A stretch of 64,000 nucleotides of DNA from Marinospirillum minutulum DSM 6287 (GCF_000422325.1 NZ_AULO01000011.1:124001-188000), one strand, 5' to 3'; positions 1 to 9,621 are shown, counted from the stretch's first letter. The notes: generated by a model from the letters alone, not told the origin. Translations and numbers: made by a program.

Positions 1-299
1 TTAAACTGTCGATCGTATTTTAAGTAAGCACGGGCAGTAGCAAGCGCGTCACTGGCTGAAGCAGGAAAGCGTTCTGACCAGTTGGCAAACAAATCAGCAA
101 ACAAGCTACGGGCAGTATGACTTGCACCACAGTTATTTAAACGACCACAGAAAATAACGTAGGGTTGATCTACCTTCGTAAAAGCTTCCGCCTTACCACA
201 GGAAGGACAAAGCCCCCGTAAATAGTCGCCCTGCTGCTTAAACTGATACTCACTGACTAAGCGCTGAGTAATGGCCAGCGTTAAATCTTTATCTAACAT
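1..299 (-). CDS. Primase-like zinc-binding replication protein (C-terminus outside window)
   Basis: This frame stays open from an ATG at 299 to the left edge of the window, giving 99 codons with no stop. The visible N-terminus contains a CPSCGK motif near residue 34 and a second cysteine group, CGRLNNCG, about 20 residues later. That is a zinc ribbon of the kind found at the start of phage and plasmid primases and of P4-alpha-like replication proteins. The ATG lies 7 nt inside the preceding AlpA-like gene, so the two are probably translationally coupled. The zinc ribbon and position (next to AlpA-like and XRE regulators) fit a phage satellite or integrated element. The catalytic part is not in the window, so the primase assignment is an inference. 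Confidence 0.6.
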   Translation of the reverse strand, partial: MLDKDLTLAITQRLVSEYQFKQQGDYLRGLCPSCGKAEAFTKVDQPYVIFCGRLNNCGASHTARSLFADLFANWSERFPASASDALATARAYLKYDRQF

Positions 300-526
300 G
301 ATGAATCACGCTGTTTTTCAAGCATTAAGCGCAAAGCATCCATATCAATCATTCGGTGCTTACCAATTTTGACTGTAGGCAAAGCTTTACGCTGCACCAT
401 GCCATTCACCACCGTCGGGCCAGCCAAAGCTAAGCCTGTTTCAGCAGCAAACTTTTTTAAAGTCATTACCGGTATAGGGTTATCAGCAAGGGATGAAGTA
501 TTAACCGTTTTGTCGGGCTTTTTCAT
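293..526 (-). CDS. AlpA/excisionase-like small DNA-binding protein
   Basis: This 77-residue protein has the layout of MerR/AlpA-type helix-turn-helix regulators of integrated elements. A helix pair around residues 20-40 (MTLKKFAAETGL) is followed by a basic turn and the segment LPTVKIGKHRMIDMDAL. The pattern of a choice of allele or target followed by 'IGKHRMI' is typical of phage AlpA-type and helix-turn-helix domain-17 proteins. It is the first gene of a minus-strand operon and overlaps the start of the primase-like gene. It is transcribed away from the XRE regulator at 707, so it probably activates or controls early genes or excision of the element. The exact family was not confirmed. Confidence 0.5.
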   Translation of the reverse strand: MKKPDKTVNTSSLADNPIPVMTLKKFAAETGLALAGPTVVNGMVQRKALPTVKIGKHRMIDMDALRLMLEKQRDSSC

Positions 527-706
527 GCAGTCACCTAATAAAATTGTTAATATTTGAGCAATATTTGAAGAAAGCTACAAAATTACTAACATGTTGTTCT
601 TTATGTGAATCCTAACAGCAAACTAACAATATACAAGTAGTTTTGTCGTTTATTGTTGCTCAGTGTTGGTTATTGAGCAGTTTGAACACTGTTAAAGAGA
701 GGCAGC
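527..706. promoter_or_regulatory. Divergent control region between AlpA-like and XRE genes
   Basis: This 180-bp AT-rich region separates two divergent element genes. It contains small dyads suitable as repressor operators, for example AACATGTT near 590 and an AACAAT/ATTGTT pair around 624-658. The arrangement resembles a phage immunity switch with an XRE repressor on one side and early genes on the other. No promoter can be fixed precisely. Confidence 0.4.
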
Positions 707-1108
707 ATGTCCAATCAAGACGATGATTTAGGCAAGAAAATACAGCAAGCAAGAAAGGCTGAAGGTTATACCCAAGTAGAAATAGCTGACATTGCTGGCA
801 TACCACACAGCACCTACCGCTATTTAGAACAGCGTGGGCTAACCAGCTATGAAAACCTGCAGTTGGTATTGGATTGCCCAAGAATGAAGCGTTACACCCT
901 TTGGGCAATGACCGGCCTAGTAGCCCCCAATGTTGGGCAAATTAGCCCTGAGCTAATGAAAAAATTAGGGGGCGGCAAACAGCTAACTGATGAAGAGCTG
1001 TTTGAGCTATGTGAAGTAGAAGCCTCCAGCCTAAAACCCATCGACCTAGATAAGATGCAAGCCGAGCTTAATGAAAAAGTAGCCAGTGTGCTAAACCAAT
1101 ACAAATAA
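707..1108 (+). CDS. XRE/Cro-CI family transcriptional regulator
   Basis: A protein of 133 residues. Residues 9-60 form an XRE helix-turn-helix: LGKKIQQARKAEGYTQVEIADIAG matches the canonical 'R...G.sQ.elA..aG' pattern and is followed by a recognition helix. The C-terminal half, rich in Glu and Lys, is probably for dimerisation. A GAGAGG ribosome-binding site sits just before the ATG. It is divergent from the AlpA-like gene and so is probably the repressor of the element on the left. It is not a LexA-type protease, since no peptidase S24 motif is visible. Confidence 0.75.
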   Translation: MSNQDDDLGKKIQQARKAEGYTQVEIADIAGIPHSTYRYLEQRGLTSYENLQLVLDCPRMKRYTLWAMTGLVAPNVGQISPELMKKLGGGKQLTDEELFELCEVEASSLKPIDLDKMQAELNEKVASVLNQYK

Positions 1109-1256
1109 ACCCTTAAAGCAAAGCTAGCTAAAGGGAACGGGGAATAGGTAATAAAGGTAAGAATGCCTAGAAGCCCGATAAGTGAAGGGTTTTAGGCTGA
1201 CAGAGCTAGGTAATTAAAAGGTAGGAGGGTTACCTTTTGGGTGCGCAGAGCCCTTA

Positions 1257-1400
1257 ATAGGCTTAGCAACAACATTAATGGTGACATTAGGCGCTATGAT
1301 TGGTGGAACTGTAAGTTCGGTATTAGGCAACCGTGCAGAGGTTTTTGGTGGCCTTACCCTTATAGGTGTGGGGGTTTGGATTTTGATAGGACACTTTTAA
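1257..1400 (+). pseudogene. mntP: C-terminal remnant of manganese efflux pump MntP
   Basis: The frame reads IGLATTLMVTLGAMIGG and continues to AEVFGGLTLIGVGVWILIGHF before a TAA at 1398. It aligns along its whole length with the last 47 residues of E. coli-type MntP, which contains the equivalent string ending in KAEILGGLVLIGIG. Similarity stops at about position 1255, and the upstream 150 bp are not MntP. The gene has therefore lost its first three-quarters or been split by the element whose regulatory genes lie at 1-1108. The 1109-1256 stretch holds nothing I recognise, and 1401-1507 is intergenic. Confidence 0.75.
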
Positions 1401-1507
1401 TTAGTAGCTGATTGGTAAAATTAACTTACTTAGCCTCTGCTGATTAACTGAGTATTATGCTCAGTTAATCAACGAGGCTATATCTTAATCGCTAAGTTTT
1501 AACTGAC

Positions 1508-3841
1508 TTAATTCAATTTAATTACCCTCAAACGGAGAGCATTGGCAATAACACTCACCGAAGACAGTGACATAGCTGCAGCTGCAAAAATCGGAGACAA
1601 AAGTATCCCAGCAAATGGGTAGAGTAGGCCGGCGGCAATCGGCATACCCGCTGCGTTATAGATAAAGGCAAAAAATAGGTTTTGCCGGATATTACGCATG
1701 GTGGCGATTGATAAGTGACGCGCTTCCACAATACCCATCAAGTCCCCACGTAAAAGGGTAATGCCTGCGCTTTCTATAGCCACATCCGTGCCGGTGCCCA
1801 TAGCAACACCCACATCAGCCGTAGCCAGCGCAGGGGCATCATTCACGCCGTCACCGGCCATCACTACAATACGGCCCTCGTCTTTTAGGCGCTCTACTAC
1901 CTTCGCTTTGTCTTCTGGTAGCACTTCCGCTTCTACTTCATCAATATGAAGCTTGCGGGCGACGGCTTCGGCGGAAGTCCGGTTATCTCCAGTCAGCATG
2001 ACTACACGGATGCCATCCTTTTGCAGCGCAGAAATAGCCGCCTTTGTAGTTTCTTTGATTGGATCTGCTATGGCAATCAAACCACACACCTGATTTTCCA
2101 CCGCAGTGAAGATCACCGTTGCACCATCCACGCGAAGTTGATCTGCTTCCTCGTCATAGGCCGAGGTATCAACGCCTTCTAACTCCATCAACAATCGGTT
2201 ACCAATCAGAACACTTTTCCCATCAATCTTGCCGGTTACACCTTTACCGTTCGGCGAATCAAAATCTTCGGCATCCGGCAAGGTGATTTTCATGGCTTTG
2301 GCTTTATCAAGAATTGCATGCGCCAGTGGATGCTCACTGCCTTTTTCCAATCCACCGGCATATCGCATCAGGTCTTTCTCACTGAAACCATTTGCAGGAA
2401 CTAGCTTAGTCACCTGAGGTTTACCTTCGGTCAGTGTGCCGGTTTTATCAACCACCACCGTATCGACCTTTTCCATGCGTTCCAGCGCCTCAGCATCGCG
2501 AATCAGCACTCCATTCTGAGCGCCTCTCCCTACACCAACCATAATTGACATAGGTGTTGCCAAGCCCAGCGCACATGGGCAAGCAATAATTAGTACACTC
2601 ACCGCTGCTATAAGACCATATGCCATGGGTGGTATTGGCCCAATAGCTGACCATACAATAAAGGCAATGACGGCGATGACTATGACTAGCGGAACAAACC
2701 AGCCGGACACCTTGTCTGCCAAAGCTTGAATCGGCGCACGACTGCGTTGTGCATTGGCTACCATCTGTACAATTTGCGACAACATAGTGTCGCGCCCAAC
2801 CTTGTCAGCTCGCATAATAAAGCTGCCCTGTTGGTTCATGCTACCACCGATTACCTGGTCACCCACCTGCTTACTCACCGCCAAGGGTTCACCCGTCACC
2901 AGTGATTCGTCGACATTGGAGCGCCCTTCCAGAATCTCGCCATCCAAGGGTACTTTATCGCCTGGGCGGACTCGCAAGCGGTCACCGACCTTAACCTGAT
3001 CCAGAGAGACATCAGACTCTCCACCATTATCATCTAGCTTTCTTGCGGTGGACGGCGCCAAATCCAACAGAGCCTTTATCGCTCCCGAGGTTTTTTCTCG
3101 AGCACGAAGTTCCAGTACTTGTCCAAGTAATACCAACACCACAATGACGGCTGCCGCTTCAAAATACACAGCAACAGAGCCGTCCACTTGTCGGAAAGCA
3201 TCGGGGAAAATTTGTGGAGCTAAAGTTGCGACAAAGCTATAGATCAACGCGACGCCGGTACCCATAGCGATTAGCGTGAACATGTTCAGATTACGGCTGA
3301 GCACTGATTTCCAGCCTCGAACAAAGAACGGCCAACCACACCAGACAACCACAGGTGTCGCCAGTACCAATTGAAGCCAGTTAGAAACTTGTGGCGATAC
3401 GATTTGATCAAGGCCGGTAAAGTGGCCTCCCATTTCAAGCAGAAATACGGGGAGCGCTAGAACTAGGCCAACCCAGAATCGACGCGTCATATCGGTAAGC
3501 TCTGCCGACGGGCCATCGTCGAGGCTCACTTGCTCCGGCTCCAGACCCATACCACAAATTGGGCAATCACCAAACCCTAATTGACGGATCTCTGGGTGCA
3601 TTGGGCAAGTGTACATAGTGCCGGGGGCAACCGGCTCCGCGGGCACTTGCGCCTTATCAAGGTGCTTCTCTGGAGCCTCTTCAAACTTTGACTGGCATCG
3701 GGAAGAGCAGAAATACCAAGTTTTGCCAGCATGTTGACTGCGATACTCTGCCGTATGAGGGTCTACAGACATCCCGCAGACTGGGTCTTTTACTGCATGT
3801 TCAGAGTGATGCTTACCTTGATCGTGCTTATGTTCACTCAT
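1508..3841 (-). CDS. copA: Copper-translocating P-type ATPase with N-terminal YHS and heavy-metal-binding domains
   Basis: A P1B-type ATPase exporting Cu(I) across the inner membrane. The 777-residue reading starts at the ATG at 3841, which has AGGAG 7 nt upstream; a longer frame exists but has no such site. Domains in order are a His-rich start, a YHS domain (DPVCGMSV... CSSRC), a short metal-binding domain (TCPMHPE...[10 protein letters not shown]), then eight predicted membrane helices. The transmembrane [10 protein letters not shown], the phosphorylated DKTGTLTEG and the [10 protein letters not shown] hinge are all present. The ordinary CxxC HMA domains are absent; this YHS plus CPMHPE arrangement is a known CopA/SilP-like subtype. 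It overlaps the small membrane protein gene by 8 nt. Two gene groups away are CusS/CusR-like regulators. Confidence 0.93.
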   Translation of the reverse strand: MSEHKHDQGKHHSEHAVKDPVCGMSVDPHTAEYRSQHAGKTWYFCSSRCQSKFEEAPEKHLDKAQVPAEPVAPGTMYTCPMHPEIRQLGFGDCPICGMGLEPEQVSLDDGPSAELTDMTRRFWVGLVLALPVFLLEMGGHFTGLDQIVSPQVSNWLQLVLATPVVVWCGWPFFVRGWKSVLSRNLNMFTLIAMGTGVALIYSFVATLAPQIFPDAFRQVDGSVAVYFEAAAVIVVLVLLGQVLELRAREKTSGAIKALLDLAPSTARKLDDNGGESDVSLDQVKVGDRLRVRPGDKVPLDGEILEGRSNVDESLVTGEPLAVSKQVGDQVIGGSMNQQGSFIMRADKVGRDTMLSQIVQMVANAQRSRAPIQALADKVSGWFVPLVIVIAVIAFIVWSAIGPIPPMAYGLIAAVSVLIIACPCALGLATPMSIMVGVGRGAQNGVLIRDAEALERMEKVDTVVVDKTGTLTEGKPQVTKLVPANGFSEKDLMRYAGGLEKGSEHPLAHAILDKAKAMKITLPDAEDFDSPNGKGVTGKIDGKSVLIGNRLLMELEGVDTSAYDEEADQLRVDGATVIFTAVENQVCGLIAIADPIKETTKAAISALQKDGIRVVMLTGDNRTSAEAVARKLHIDEVEAEVLPEDKAKVVERLKDEGRIVVMAGDGVNDAPALATADVGVAMGTGTDVAIESAGITLLRGDLMGIVEARHLSIATMRNIRQNLFFAFIYNAAGMPIAAGLLYPFAGILLSPIFAAAAMSLSSVSVIANALRLRVIKLN

Positions 3842-4067
3842 TTTGCACTCCTGATTTTGCTTTGTCTGCTGGCCAATTCGAAAATGCAATGAAGTATAAG
3901 AATGCTAGGTTCACCATCGGTATTATAACCAGAACTCCTATCCAGCCAGGATAACCAGCGCGCTGACTAATTCGCCAAGTAGGTATTATGACAATAATGG
4001 CAATGACCAACATCCATAGCCAATGTCCAACCCACATAGTATTAAAAAACATATTCCCGTCCATCAT
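3834..4067 (-). CDS. Small two-helix membrane protein upstream of copA
   Basis: A 77-residue protein when started at the ATG at 4067, chosen because GGAGAG lies 7 nt upstream; the alternative TTG start would add five residues. It has two hydrophobic helices (about residues 14-30 and 43-62) separated by a short basic loop, [12 protein letters not shown]. Its stop overlaps the copA start by 8 nt, so the two are translated together. Similar short proteins next to copper ATPases are annotated only as hypothetical. The context suggests a role in metal export or assembly of CopA, but nothing in the sequence shows that directly. The 273 bp between this gene and the cytochrome gene contain no gene I can support. 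Confidence 0.7.
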   Translation of the reverse strand: MMDGNMFFNTMWVGHWLWMLVIAIIVIIPTWRISQRAGYPGWIGVLVIIPMVNLAFLYFIAFSNWPADKAKSGVQNE

Positions 4068-4340
4068 GACAGTACTCTCCAATTTATTACGGATTCAAAT
4101 ACTCTCAATTCTTTTACACTAGGTTTGTTCTTAAAAGACAAGCCTACGCCCAATAACGCAAATCAACCCTCTGTGCTATTACCACCAATCTTTAAAAATA
4201 CTCTATAATCAAAGAGTTGCGTTAGTGATCAATGCCTATCTATTCTAGTAGACGTGTTTTTATATCCTAAACTTAACTTGCTAGTGCAACAGCCTGTAGT
4301 TCTTCAAATACTTGACCTGAAAATACAGCTTTTCTGCTTA

Positions 4341-4820
4341 CTACTGCCGCTGAGTGATAGCTTTCTGTCTAGCTAAGGCCTGCTTTGGCCAGTGGCTTTT
4401 TATATAGGCAAGGCTTGCGCGTATTTCATCATCACTCAGCAAGTTTTTGTAGGCTGGCATATCACTTGTATAACCAGGTGGTGCGGTGACTCCAGGCACT
4501 AAGCCATTTTTGGTAATATCAAATAGCATTGAATCTGGATGATGCCAAGTGTGGCCCGTTTCATCGTGTGGCGGAGCAGGTAGGCGACCGTTAGCTTTAC
4601 GTAACTGCCAATTGGGTTCTCCTTCTAGCTTTCTACCATGGCAAGATGCACAGTTAGCCTCATAAACCTGCTTACCTTTTGTCACTAGTTTTTGGTTAGA
4701 AGGATTAATATAAGAGGACTTAAAGCCTAAAGAGAACCCACCAACTAATACACTGATCCCGAGTATTAAAACGCCAGACACTCCCGCTAGTGTTGCTACT
4801 TTTTTTAAGCTCATCGCCAT
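4341..4820 (-). CDS. Membrane-anchored monoheme cytochrome c
   Basis: A 159-residue class I cytochrome c. An uncleaved signal anchor occupies residues 7-32, followed by one CASCH heme-attachment motif at about residues 57-61 and a probable axial methionine in SDMPAYKNLLSDDEI, which is the usual C-terminal arrangement. It is probably exposed in the periplasm. It lies alone on the minus strand, divergent from copS, with the CopR-type box at 4898 in the shared region. Small cytochromes of this type accompany copper loci of gammaproteobacteria; induction by copper is inferred from the box. Confidence 0.85.
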   Translation of the reverse strand: MAMSLKKVATLAGVSGVLILGISVLVGGFSLGFKSSYINPSNQKLVTKGKQVYEANCASCHGRKLEGEPNWQLRKANGRLPAPPHDETGHTWHHPDSMLFDITKNGLVPGVTAPPGYTSDMPAYKNLLSDDEIRASLAYIKSHWPKQALARQKAITQRQ

Positions 4821-4897
4821 TTTGCTTTCTCTATTTGACTAGTTTTTAGAAGTTAAACTAATTGTAGAGATCCCAACTGTCGGCTAGATGACTGAAT

Positions 4898-4915
4898 CAT
4901 TACATTTTTGTAATG
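4898..4915. promoter_or_regulatory. Putative CopR-type copper box (divergent cytochrome c / copS)
   Basis: An 18-bp dyad reading CATTACATTTTTGTAATG with perfect 7-bp arms. It fits the TnACA-N5-GTAAT pattern described for CopR/CusR-family copper response regulators. The same pattern occurs at 7117. Both copies lie in divergent regions flanking the copS/copR pair. Confidence 0.6.
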
Positions 4916-4969
4916 TGAGCTAGCCACTGAATCAGTTATATTGAGTGGCTTTTTAGTGAGGTTTATTTT

Positions 4970-6370
4970 GTGGCAAGAAAACCGGCATCTTTAGCTTTAC
5001 ACCTAACGGTTACCATTGGCGCTGTTATTACTTGTGTGTTACTTGCTTTTGGTTGGGTGGTCGAGCGTTCAATTGATTCGCATTTTATTCAACAGGACGT
5101 TGATGAGCTAAATGCTGTTATACAAGCGGTAGCAGAAGTGCTTAGGAAGGCACCACCCAATGAATTTGATGAAGAGCTAAGTCAACGCTTAGCAGGTGCC
5201 GTTTCAGGTCATCATAATGCACAATTTCGTCTCCTCGATGCGAATTATAAGGAAATTTATACTTCTTCTAACTTAAAGCTTGATGATTTCCAGCCAGCCG
5301 TTCTTTTTAACTCAAATATCATTACTGAAACAGTTGAAGTTTGGCAAAACGCAGGTAAAACCTATCGAGGTGCTGCAGTTCAGCTACTGTCTCCTACTCT
5401 TTTAATTAGGCAACCCCTTATTTTAACGGTGGTGACTGACATTGATTTTCATCTGCATTATTTAGAGGGCTTTCGGAATTATCTAAAACTGATAACTTTA
5501 ATAGCCAGCCTAATTGCTATTTTTGCAACTTGGCTGGCTGTTTATCTAGGTCATGCGCCATTAAGGCGTATTAGCCAAGAGATTCAACAAATAAAGTCTG
5601 ATCATTTATTCATTCGACTTGATCCTGATTCAGTCCCAATAGAATTAACTGAGTTAGCTATCTCTTTTAACGCCATGCTTAGTCGCATTGAAGAAGGATT
5701 TCAGCGCCTTTCAAATTTTTCAGCTGATATAGCACATGAATTGCGAACACCCATTACTAATTTAAAAACTCAGACGGAAGTCGTTCTCTCAAAGCCACGT
5801 ACTAATGAAGAATACCAAGAAGTTTTGTATTCCTGCCTAGAGGAATATGAGCGGATGGCTAAAATGGTTGGCGATATGCTGTTTTTAGCTCAAGCTGATA
5901 ATAATCAACTTAAAAAAGAGCTTGATAAGGTAAGTTTAAATGATGAAGTAAAGGCACTCTTTGATTACTTTGAGGCTTGGGCAGAAGAGCAACAAATAAC
6001 GCTGACTTGTGAAGGGGTTGTACCCCTTATAGTAGGGGATCGTCTTATGCTTCGCCGTGCTTTAAGTAATATTTTATCTAATGCAATACGCTATACCACT
6101 CAAGGCGAGGAAATAAAAGTTCACCTCGAACAGAAGAAGACAAAGGTCATTATTTGCATTTCTAACCAAGGGATACCGGTTAGTTCAGAGCATTTACCTA
6201 AATTATTTGACCGTTTTTATCGTGTTGATCCTTCTCGACAACGTAAAAATGAAGGGACAGGGCTAGGTTTAGCAATAACCCAGTCAATTATTGCTAGTCA
6301 TGGCGGCACTATTACTGCTAAAAATAGCAAAGGTATCATGACTTTTGAGCTAGTGTTACCTATCAACTAG
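4970..6370 (+). CDS. copS: Heavy-metal sensor histidine kinase, CusS/CopS type
   Basis: A 466-residue inner-membrane sensor starting at GTG, with a GAGG about 9 nt upstream. It has a membrane helix at about 10-30, a periplasmic sensor loop to about 165, a second helix at 170-190 and a HAMP linker. Then come HisKA with [12 protein letters not shown] (phospho-acceptor His256) and a HATPase with the NxxxNA and GTGLGLAI boxes. Length and domain order match CusS/CopS/PcoS. It is convergent with its likely partner copR. The two stop codons share the single tetranucleotide CTAG at 6367-6370, instead of the usual copRS operon. Confidence 0.9.
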   Translation: MARKPASLALHLTVTIGAVITCVLLAFGWVVERSIDSHFIQQDVDELNAVIQAVAEVLRKAPPNEFDEELSQRLAGAVSGHHNAQFRLLDANYKEIYTSSNLKLDDFQPAVLFNSNIITETVEVWQNAGKTYRGAAVQLLSPTLLIRQPLILTVVTDIDFHLHYLEGFRNYLKLITLIASLIAIFATWLAVYLGHAPLRRISQEIQQIKSDHLFIRLDPDSVPIELTELAISFNAMLSRIEEGFQRLSNFSADIAHELRTPITNLKTQTEVVLSKPRTNEEYQEVLYSCLEEYERMAKMVGDMLFLAQADNNQLKKELDKVSLNDEVKALFDYFEAWAEEQQITLTCEGVVPLIVGDRLMLRRALSNILSNAIRYTTQGEEIKVHLEQKKTKVIICISNQGIPVSSEHLPKLFDRFYRVDPSRQRKNEGTGLGLAITQSIIASHGGTITAKNSKGIMTFELVLPIN

Positions 6371-7044
6371 TTAGCTTGGTTTAAGGTATAGCCCATACCC
6401 CTTATGGTCTTAATAAGTTTAAGTTCATAAGGCTCGTCAATTTTGGCTCGTAAGCGACGAATAGCAACATCAATAACATTGGTGTCACTGTCAAAATTCA
6501 TATCCCATACTAAAGAAGCAATCAAAGAGCGTGGTAACACCTCATCCTGGCGACGAACCAGCAGTTCTAACAAAGTAAATTCTTTATTGGTCAGATGAAT
6601 AAGCCCCCCAGCACGAGTAACTTGGCGACGAGGCAAGTCTAATTTTAGATCAGCGACTGCTAGTTGGTTGTTTTCTACTTGCGGTGTACCACGGCGCAAC
6701 AAAGAGCGTACCCGAGCCAGTAACTCAGAAAAAGCGAAGGGCTTAACTAAATAATCATCAGCCCCAAGCTCTAATCCTTTAACCCTATCTTCAACACTGT
6801 CTTTTGCTGTTAAAAACAAGATGGGTATTTGTTTATCTTTGCTGCGTAAGGTTTCCACAATACGCCAACCATCAAGATCAGGCAGCATGATATCAACAAT
6901 AAGAAGGTCGTAAGGTTCGTTGATAGCCTGATAAAGCCCATCGAGGCCATTTCTAGAAAGATCAACCACAAAGCCTGCTTCACTAAGCCCTGTTTGCAGG
7001 TAGTCACCTGTTTTTTGCTCATCTTCTATTACTAAAACTTTCAT
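6367..7044 (-). CDS. copR: OmpR/CusR-type copper response regulator
   Basis: A 225-residue response regulator. The receiver domain covers residues 1-115 with phospho-acceptor Asp51 in [10 protein letters not shown], and Lys in the VKPF segment. A winged-helix DNA-binding domain follows (about 128-222, ending in IRGMGYTL). This matches CusR/CopR/PcoR in size and sequence character. It is transcribed toward copS, sharing the CTAG stop. The promoter faces the cupredoxin gene across a region with a CopR-type box, so autoregulation is likely. Confidence 0.9.
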   Translation of the reverse strand: MKVLVIEDEQKTGDYLQTGLSEAGFVVDLSRNGLDGLYQAINEPYDLLIVDIMLPDLDGWRIVETLRSKDKQIPILFLTAKDSVEDRVKGLELGADDYLVKPFAFSELLARVRSLLRRGTPQVENNQLAVADLKLDLPRRQVTRAGGLIHLTNKEFTLLELLVRRQDEVLPRSLIASLVWDMNFDSDTNVIDVAIRRLRAKIDEPYELKLIKTIRGMGYTLNQAN

Positions 7045-7116
7045 TGCTGCCCCTTAATTAAATACCGAAGGCTTCTTATAAAAGCTTAGTTTACATCAAT
7101 CTAGGGGAGCAATAGA

Positions 7117-7131
7117 TGACAAGTTTGTAAT
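7117..7131. promoter_or_regulatory. Putative CopR-type copper box (divergent copR / cupredoxin)
   Basis: The 15 bp read TGACAAGTTTGTAAT, an exact fit to TGACA-N5-GTAAT. The site lies between copR and the cupredoxin gene and mirrors the site at 4898. A further partial half-site (GTCATC) follows at about 7138. This suggests a common regulon of the cytochrome, copS, copR and the cupredoxin. Confidence 0.6.
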
Positions 7132-7214
7132 GCAGCCGTCATCTTACCGACAGAGACTATTGTTTACTATTTAATCAGTAATTAATTCACATTGTTAAAT
7201 TTTAAGGAAAGAAA

Positions 7215-7796
7215 ATGAATAAAGTACTATCCGTTTTATTGCTATCTTTATTGCCAATGCTTGCGATAGCAGCGAGTGAACAAACTAACCATCATGGCGG
7301 CGATCATAGGCATAAAATGTCTAACCAAGGTGGACAGCATAATCACGAGATGATGCGTAGAAATCATCATAAAAATAATATGTCAGGCATAAATCATAAT
7401 ATGGGCAGCCATGATCACAAGATGGAGGGTATCGGGCAGCCAGGTCTAGCGACTGAAGTGACTCGTACTATTGAGCTAGTGATGAAGGATAATATGCGTT
7501 TCATACCTGAGAAACTAGAGGTGTCTGCTGGAGAAACTGTACGTTTAAAGGTTGTTAATGAAGGTAGAATAGATCATGAGCTAGTTATAGGTGAGATGGA
7601 GTCACTTTTAGAACATGCTAAAGAAATGCGTATGATGCCTAATATGGTGCACGACGACCCTAATGCAATCACTTTGAAGCCTGGTGCAAAGGGTGAGTTA
7701 ATCTGGAAGTTTGATCAAGCTGGGGTTGTTGATTTTGCTTGCTTACTACCAGGGCATTTTGAAGCAGGTATGAAAGGTCAGGTAAAAGTTAAGTAA
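7215..7796 (+). CDS. copI: Periplasmic His/Met-rich cupredoxin (CopI-like)
   Basis: A 193-residue secreted protein with an AAGGA site before the ATG. Residues 1-20 are a signal peptide ending in AIAAS. Residues 25-75 are very rich in His and Met (NHHGGDH, HNHEMMRRNHH, MGSHDHKM), as in periplasmic copper scavengers. The C-terminal half is a cupredoxin fold with ligands apparent in RIDHELVIG and DFACLLPGHFEAGMKG (Cys, His, Met). This is the layout of CopI, a cupredoxin needed for copper tolerance. It probably protects the periplasm by binding copper and may be an electron shuttle. Its promoter carries the CopR-type box. Confidence 0.8.
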   Translation: MNKVLSVLLLSLLPMLAIAASEQTNHHGGDHRHKMSNQGGQHNHEMMRRNHHKNNMSGINHNMGSHDHKMEGIGQPGLATEVTRTIELVMKDNMRFIPEKLEVSAGETVRLKVVNEGRIDHELVIGEMESLLEHAKEMRMMPNMVHDDPNAITLKPGAKGELIWKFDQAGVVDFACLLPGHFEAGMKGQVKVK

Positions 7797-7852
7797 GCTG
7801 GAGTAGCCCACAATTAATAGGGTAGTTACCTGATTTTAACTACAGAATCACC

Positions 7853-9129
7853 TCACTTCACCTTAGGCAAATCGTTCCAACGGGTTGTATAGGCTGGGGA
7901 GAGGTGTTCTCTTTTCATTGCCCAAGTGTTGGTGTTGCAGTTTCCTTGGCTAGCTAAAGTCACTGTACCTAAACCGCTTTCATTAATTTGATCGACCGCT
8001 GCCATTAACTTTTTACTGCGGTATTTCTTGGTCATATCTTCAAACAAGCTGGGTTGGCTGGCATTCTGGTCATAAAAATCAGCCAGCATCACGCCACCTT
8101 TGTTATAGCGGTATCCATCTCGCCAAATACTTTCTAGCAGTTGCATGGCTAAACGCGTTAAAGCCCTTGAATCATTACTTGGCTCGGGGAGTTGGCCTGT
8201 GGCTGAGTTGCTATAACTGGGTTGATCGGTTTTAAATCGATTGGTTTGAATAAAGACTGTCAGCACCTTAGCTTGTTGATCTTCAGCCCTTAGCTTTTCT
8301 GCTGCACGGGCGGCGTGCCGAGCTATGGCTTGGCGCATATTATCTAATTCAGTAACCACCTGACCAAAGGATCGGCTGCTGATAATCTGTTTTCTCTTAG
8401 CAGGAACTTCTTCTAATTCAAGGCAAGCAATGCCGTTTAATTCATGGACTGTTCTTTCCAACACAATAGAAAACTGGTTTCTAATCTGTTGAGGGTCGGT
8501 TTGCGCTAAATCTAACGCTGTTGTAATACCCATTGCATTCAAGCGTTTAGTCAGTTGCCTGCCAACACCCCATACTTCTTCAACTGGGGTAATCGCCATT
8601 AATTTTTCTTGCCTGACTCTTGCAGTTAAGTCGACGACGCCACCCGTTGCTGGGTATTGCTTGGCACCATGATTAGCCAGCTTTGCTAAAGTTTTAGTGG
8701 TGCAATACCCACACAGACTTGAATGCCGGTGTCTTTATCAACCTTAGCTTTAACCTGCTTACCAAAACTTTCTAAATCAAAAAGCTTATCAAGCCCTGAT
8801 AAATCTAAAAAAGCCTCGTCTATGGAATAGACCTCAACCCTAGGTGCTAAAGCCTCTAAGGTGCGCATCACACGGCTGCTCATATCAGCATAAAGCGGGT
8901 AATTAGATGAAAAAACCTGGATCTTATGTTTAGCGATTAACTGCTTAATCTTAAAAACTGGCACACCCATCTTAATGCCTAAGGCTTTTGCTTCCCTAGA
9001 CCTTGCCACAACACAACCATCATTATTGGAAAGCACCAGCACCGGTACATTTTTAAGTTGTGGAGCAAACAACTTCTCACAGCTGGCATAGAAATTATTG
9101 CAATCCACCAGCGCAAAAATTTGGCTCAT
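7853..9129 (-). pseudogene. umuC: umuC, DNA polymerase V subunit, inactivated by a one-base deletion
   Basis: The ATG at 9129 overlaps the umuD stop (ATGA). The N-terminal frame reads FALVDCNNFYASCEKLF and SIDEAFLDLSG, both conserved in UmuC, but stops after VCVGIAPLKL near 8686. Conserved UmuC sequence (TKTLAKLANHGAKQYP) continues in the next frame from about 8700. It runs on to the second half (ITPVEEVWGVGR, and the C-terminal AYTTRWNDLPKV) ending at 7853. Adding one base at about 8695-8702 (CCACT for CCAACT) gives 425 codons, the normal UmuC length. So a single-base deletion, or a sequencing error, explains the break. A stop so early would remove catalytic function. Confidence 0.88.
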
Positions 9130-9587
9130 GGTTGGCAAGTGGTGCGATTACGCAGGTTACGAACCACATTAGTCACCACACCAAAAATCTCCAAATCACC
9201 ACCTTCAGGAATATCAATCGGTGGGTAAGCAGGGTTATGGGGTAATAAATATGGTTTAGCACCCAGCACTAACTCTTTAACCGTAAACTCGCCGTAAAGA
9301 CTAGCCACCACAATATCGCCCTGAACCGCCTGAATAGAGCGATCAACCACCAGAATATCGTTCGGAAAAATACCCGCATTAATCATCGAGTCACCTTCCA
9401 CCCGAACAAAAAACGTTGCAGCAGGGTGCTTAATGCAAAGCTCATTTAGATCAAGGGTTTGCTCAATATAGTCCTGCGCAGGCGAAGGAAAACCCGCTGA
9501 AATTGCATCACTAAATAAAGGAATGGCTAGGTAATTCTGCTGCAACTGAACAGCATCACCGCTAACACCCATGTAAGTCACACGCAT
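9126..9587 (-). CDS. umuD: UmuD, SOS mutagenesis self-cleaving protein
   Basis: A 153-residue peptidase S24 protein. The autocleavage site is in ISAGFPSPAQDY, the serine nucleophile in VEGDSMI and the lysine base in TVKEL, all in the expected order and spacing. RecA-nucleoprotein would trigger cleavage to UmuD', the partner of UmuC in translesion synthesis. It is the first gene of umuDC, with ATGA overlap to umuC, and has a LexA box 35 bp upstream. UmuD itself looks intact although umuC is broken, so the operon probably no longer makes a working polymerase. Confidence 0.92.
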   Translation of the reverse strand: MRVTYMGVSGDAVQLQQNYLAIPLFSDAISAGFPSPAQDYIEQTLDLNELCIKHPAATFFVRVEGDSMINAGIFPNDILVVDRSIQAVQGDIVVASLYGEFTVKELVLGAKPYLLPHNPAYPPIDIPEGGDLEIFGVVTNVVRNLRNRTTCQP

Positions 9588-9621
9588 AAAGGCCTCTGTA
9601 CTCTATTTAACCACTAGATAG

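Noticed and set aside
1401-1507. Riboswitch for manganese genes next to mntP
   Set aside because: No yybP-ykoY-type conserved elements were found.
4023-4208. Short plus-strand frame upstream of the cytochrome c
   Set aside because: It overlaps the start of the small membrane protein gene on the other strand and has no ribosome-binding site.
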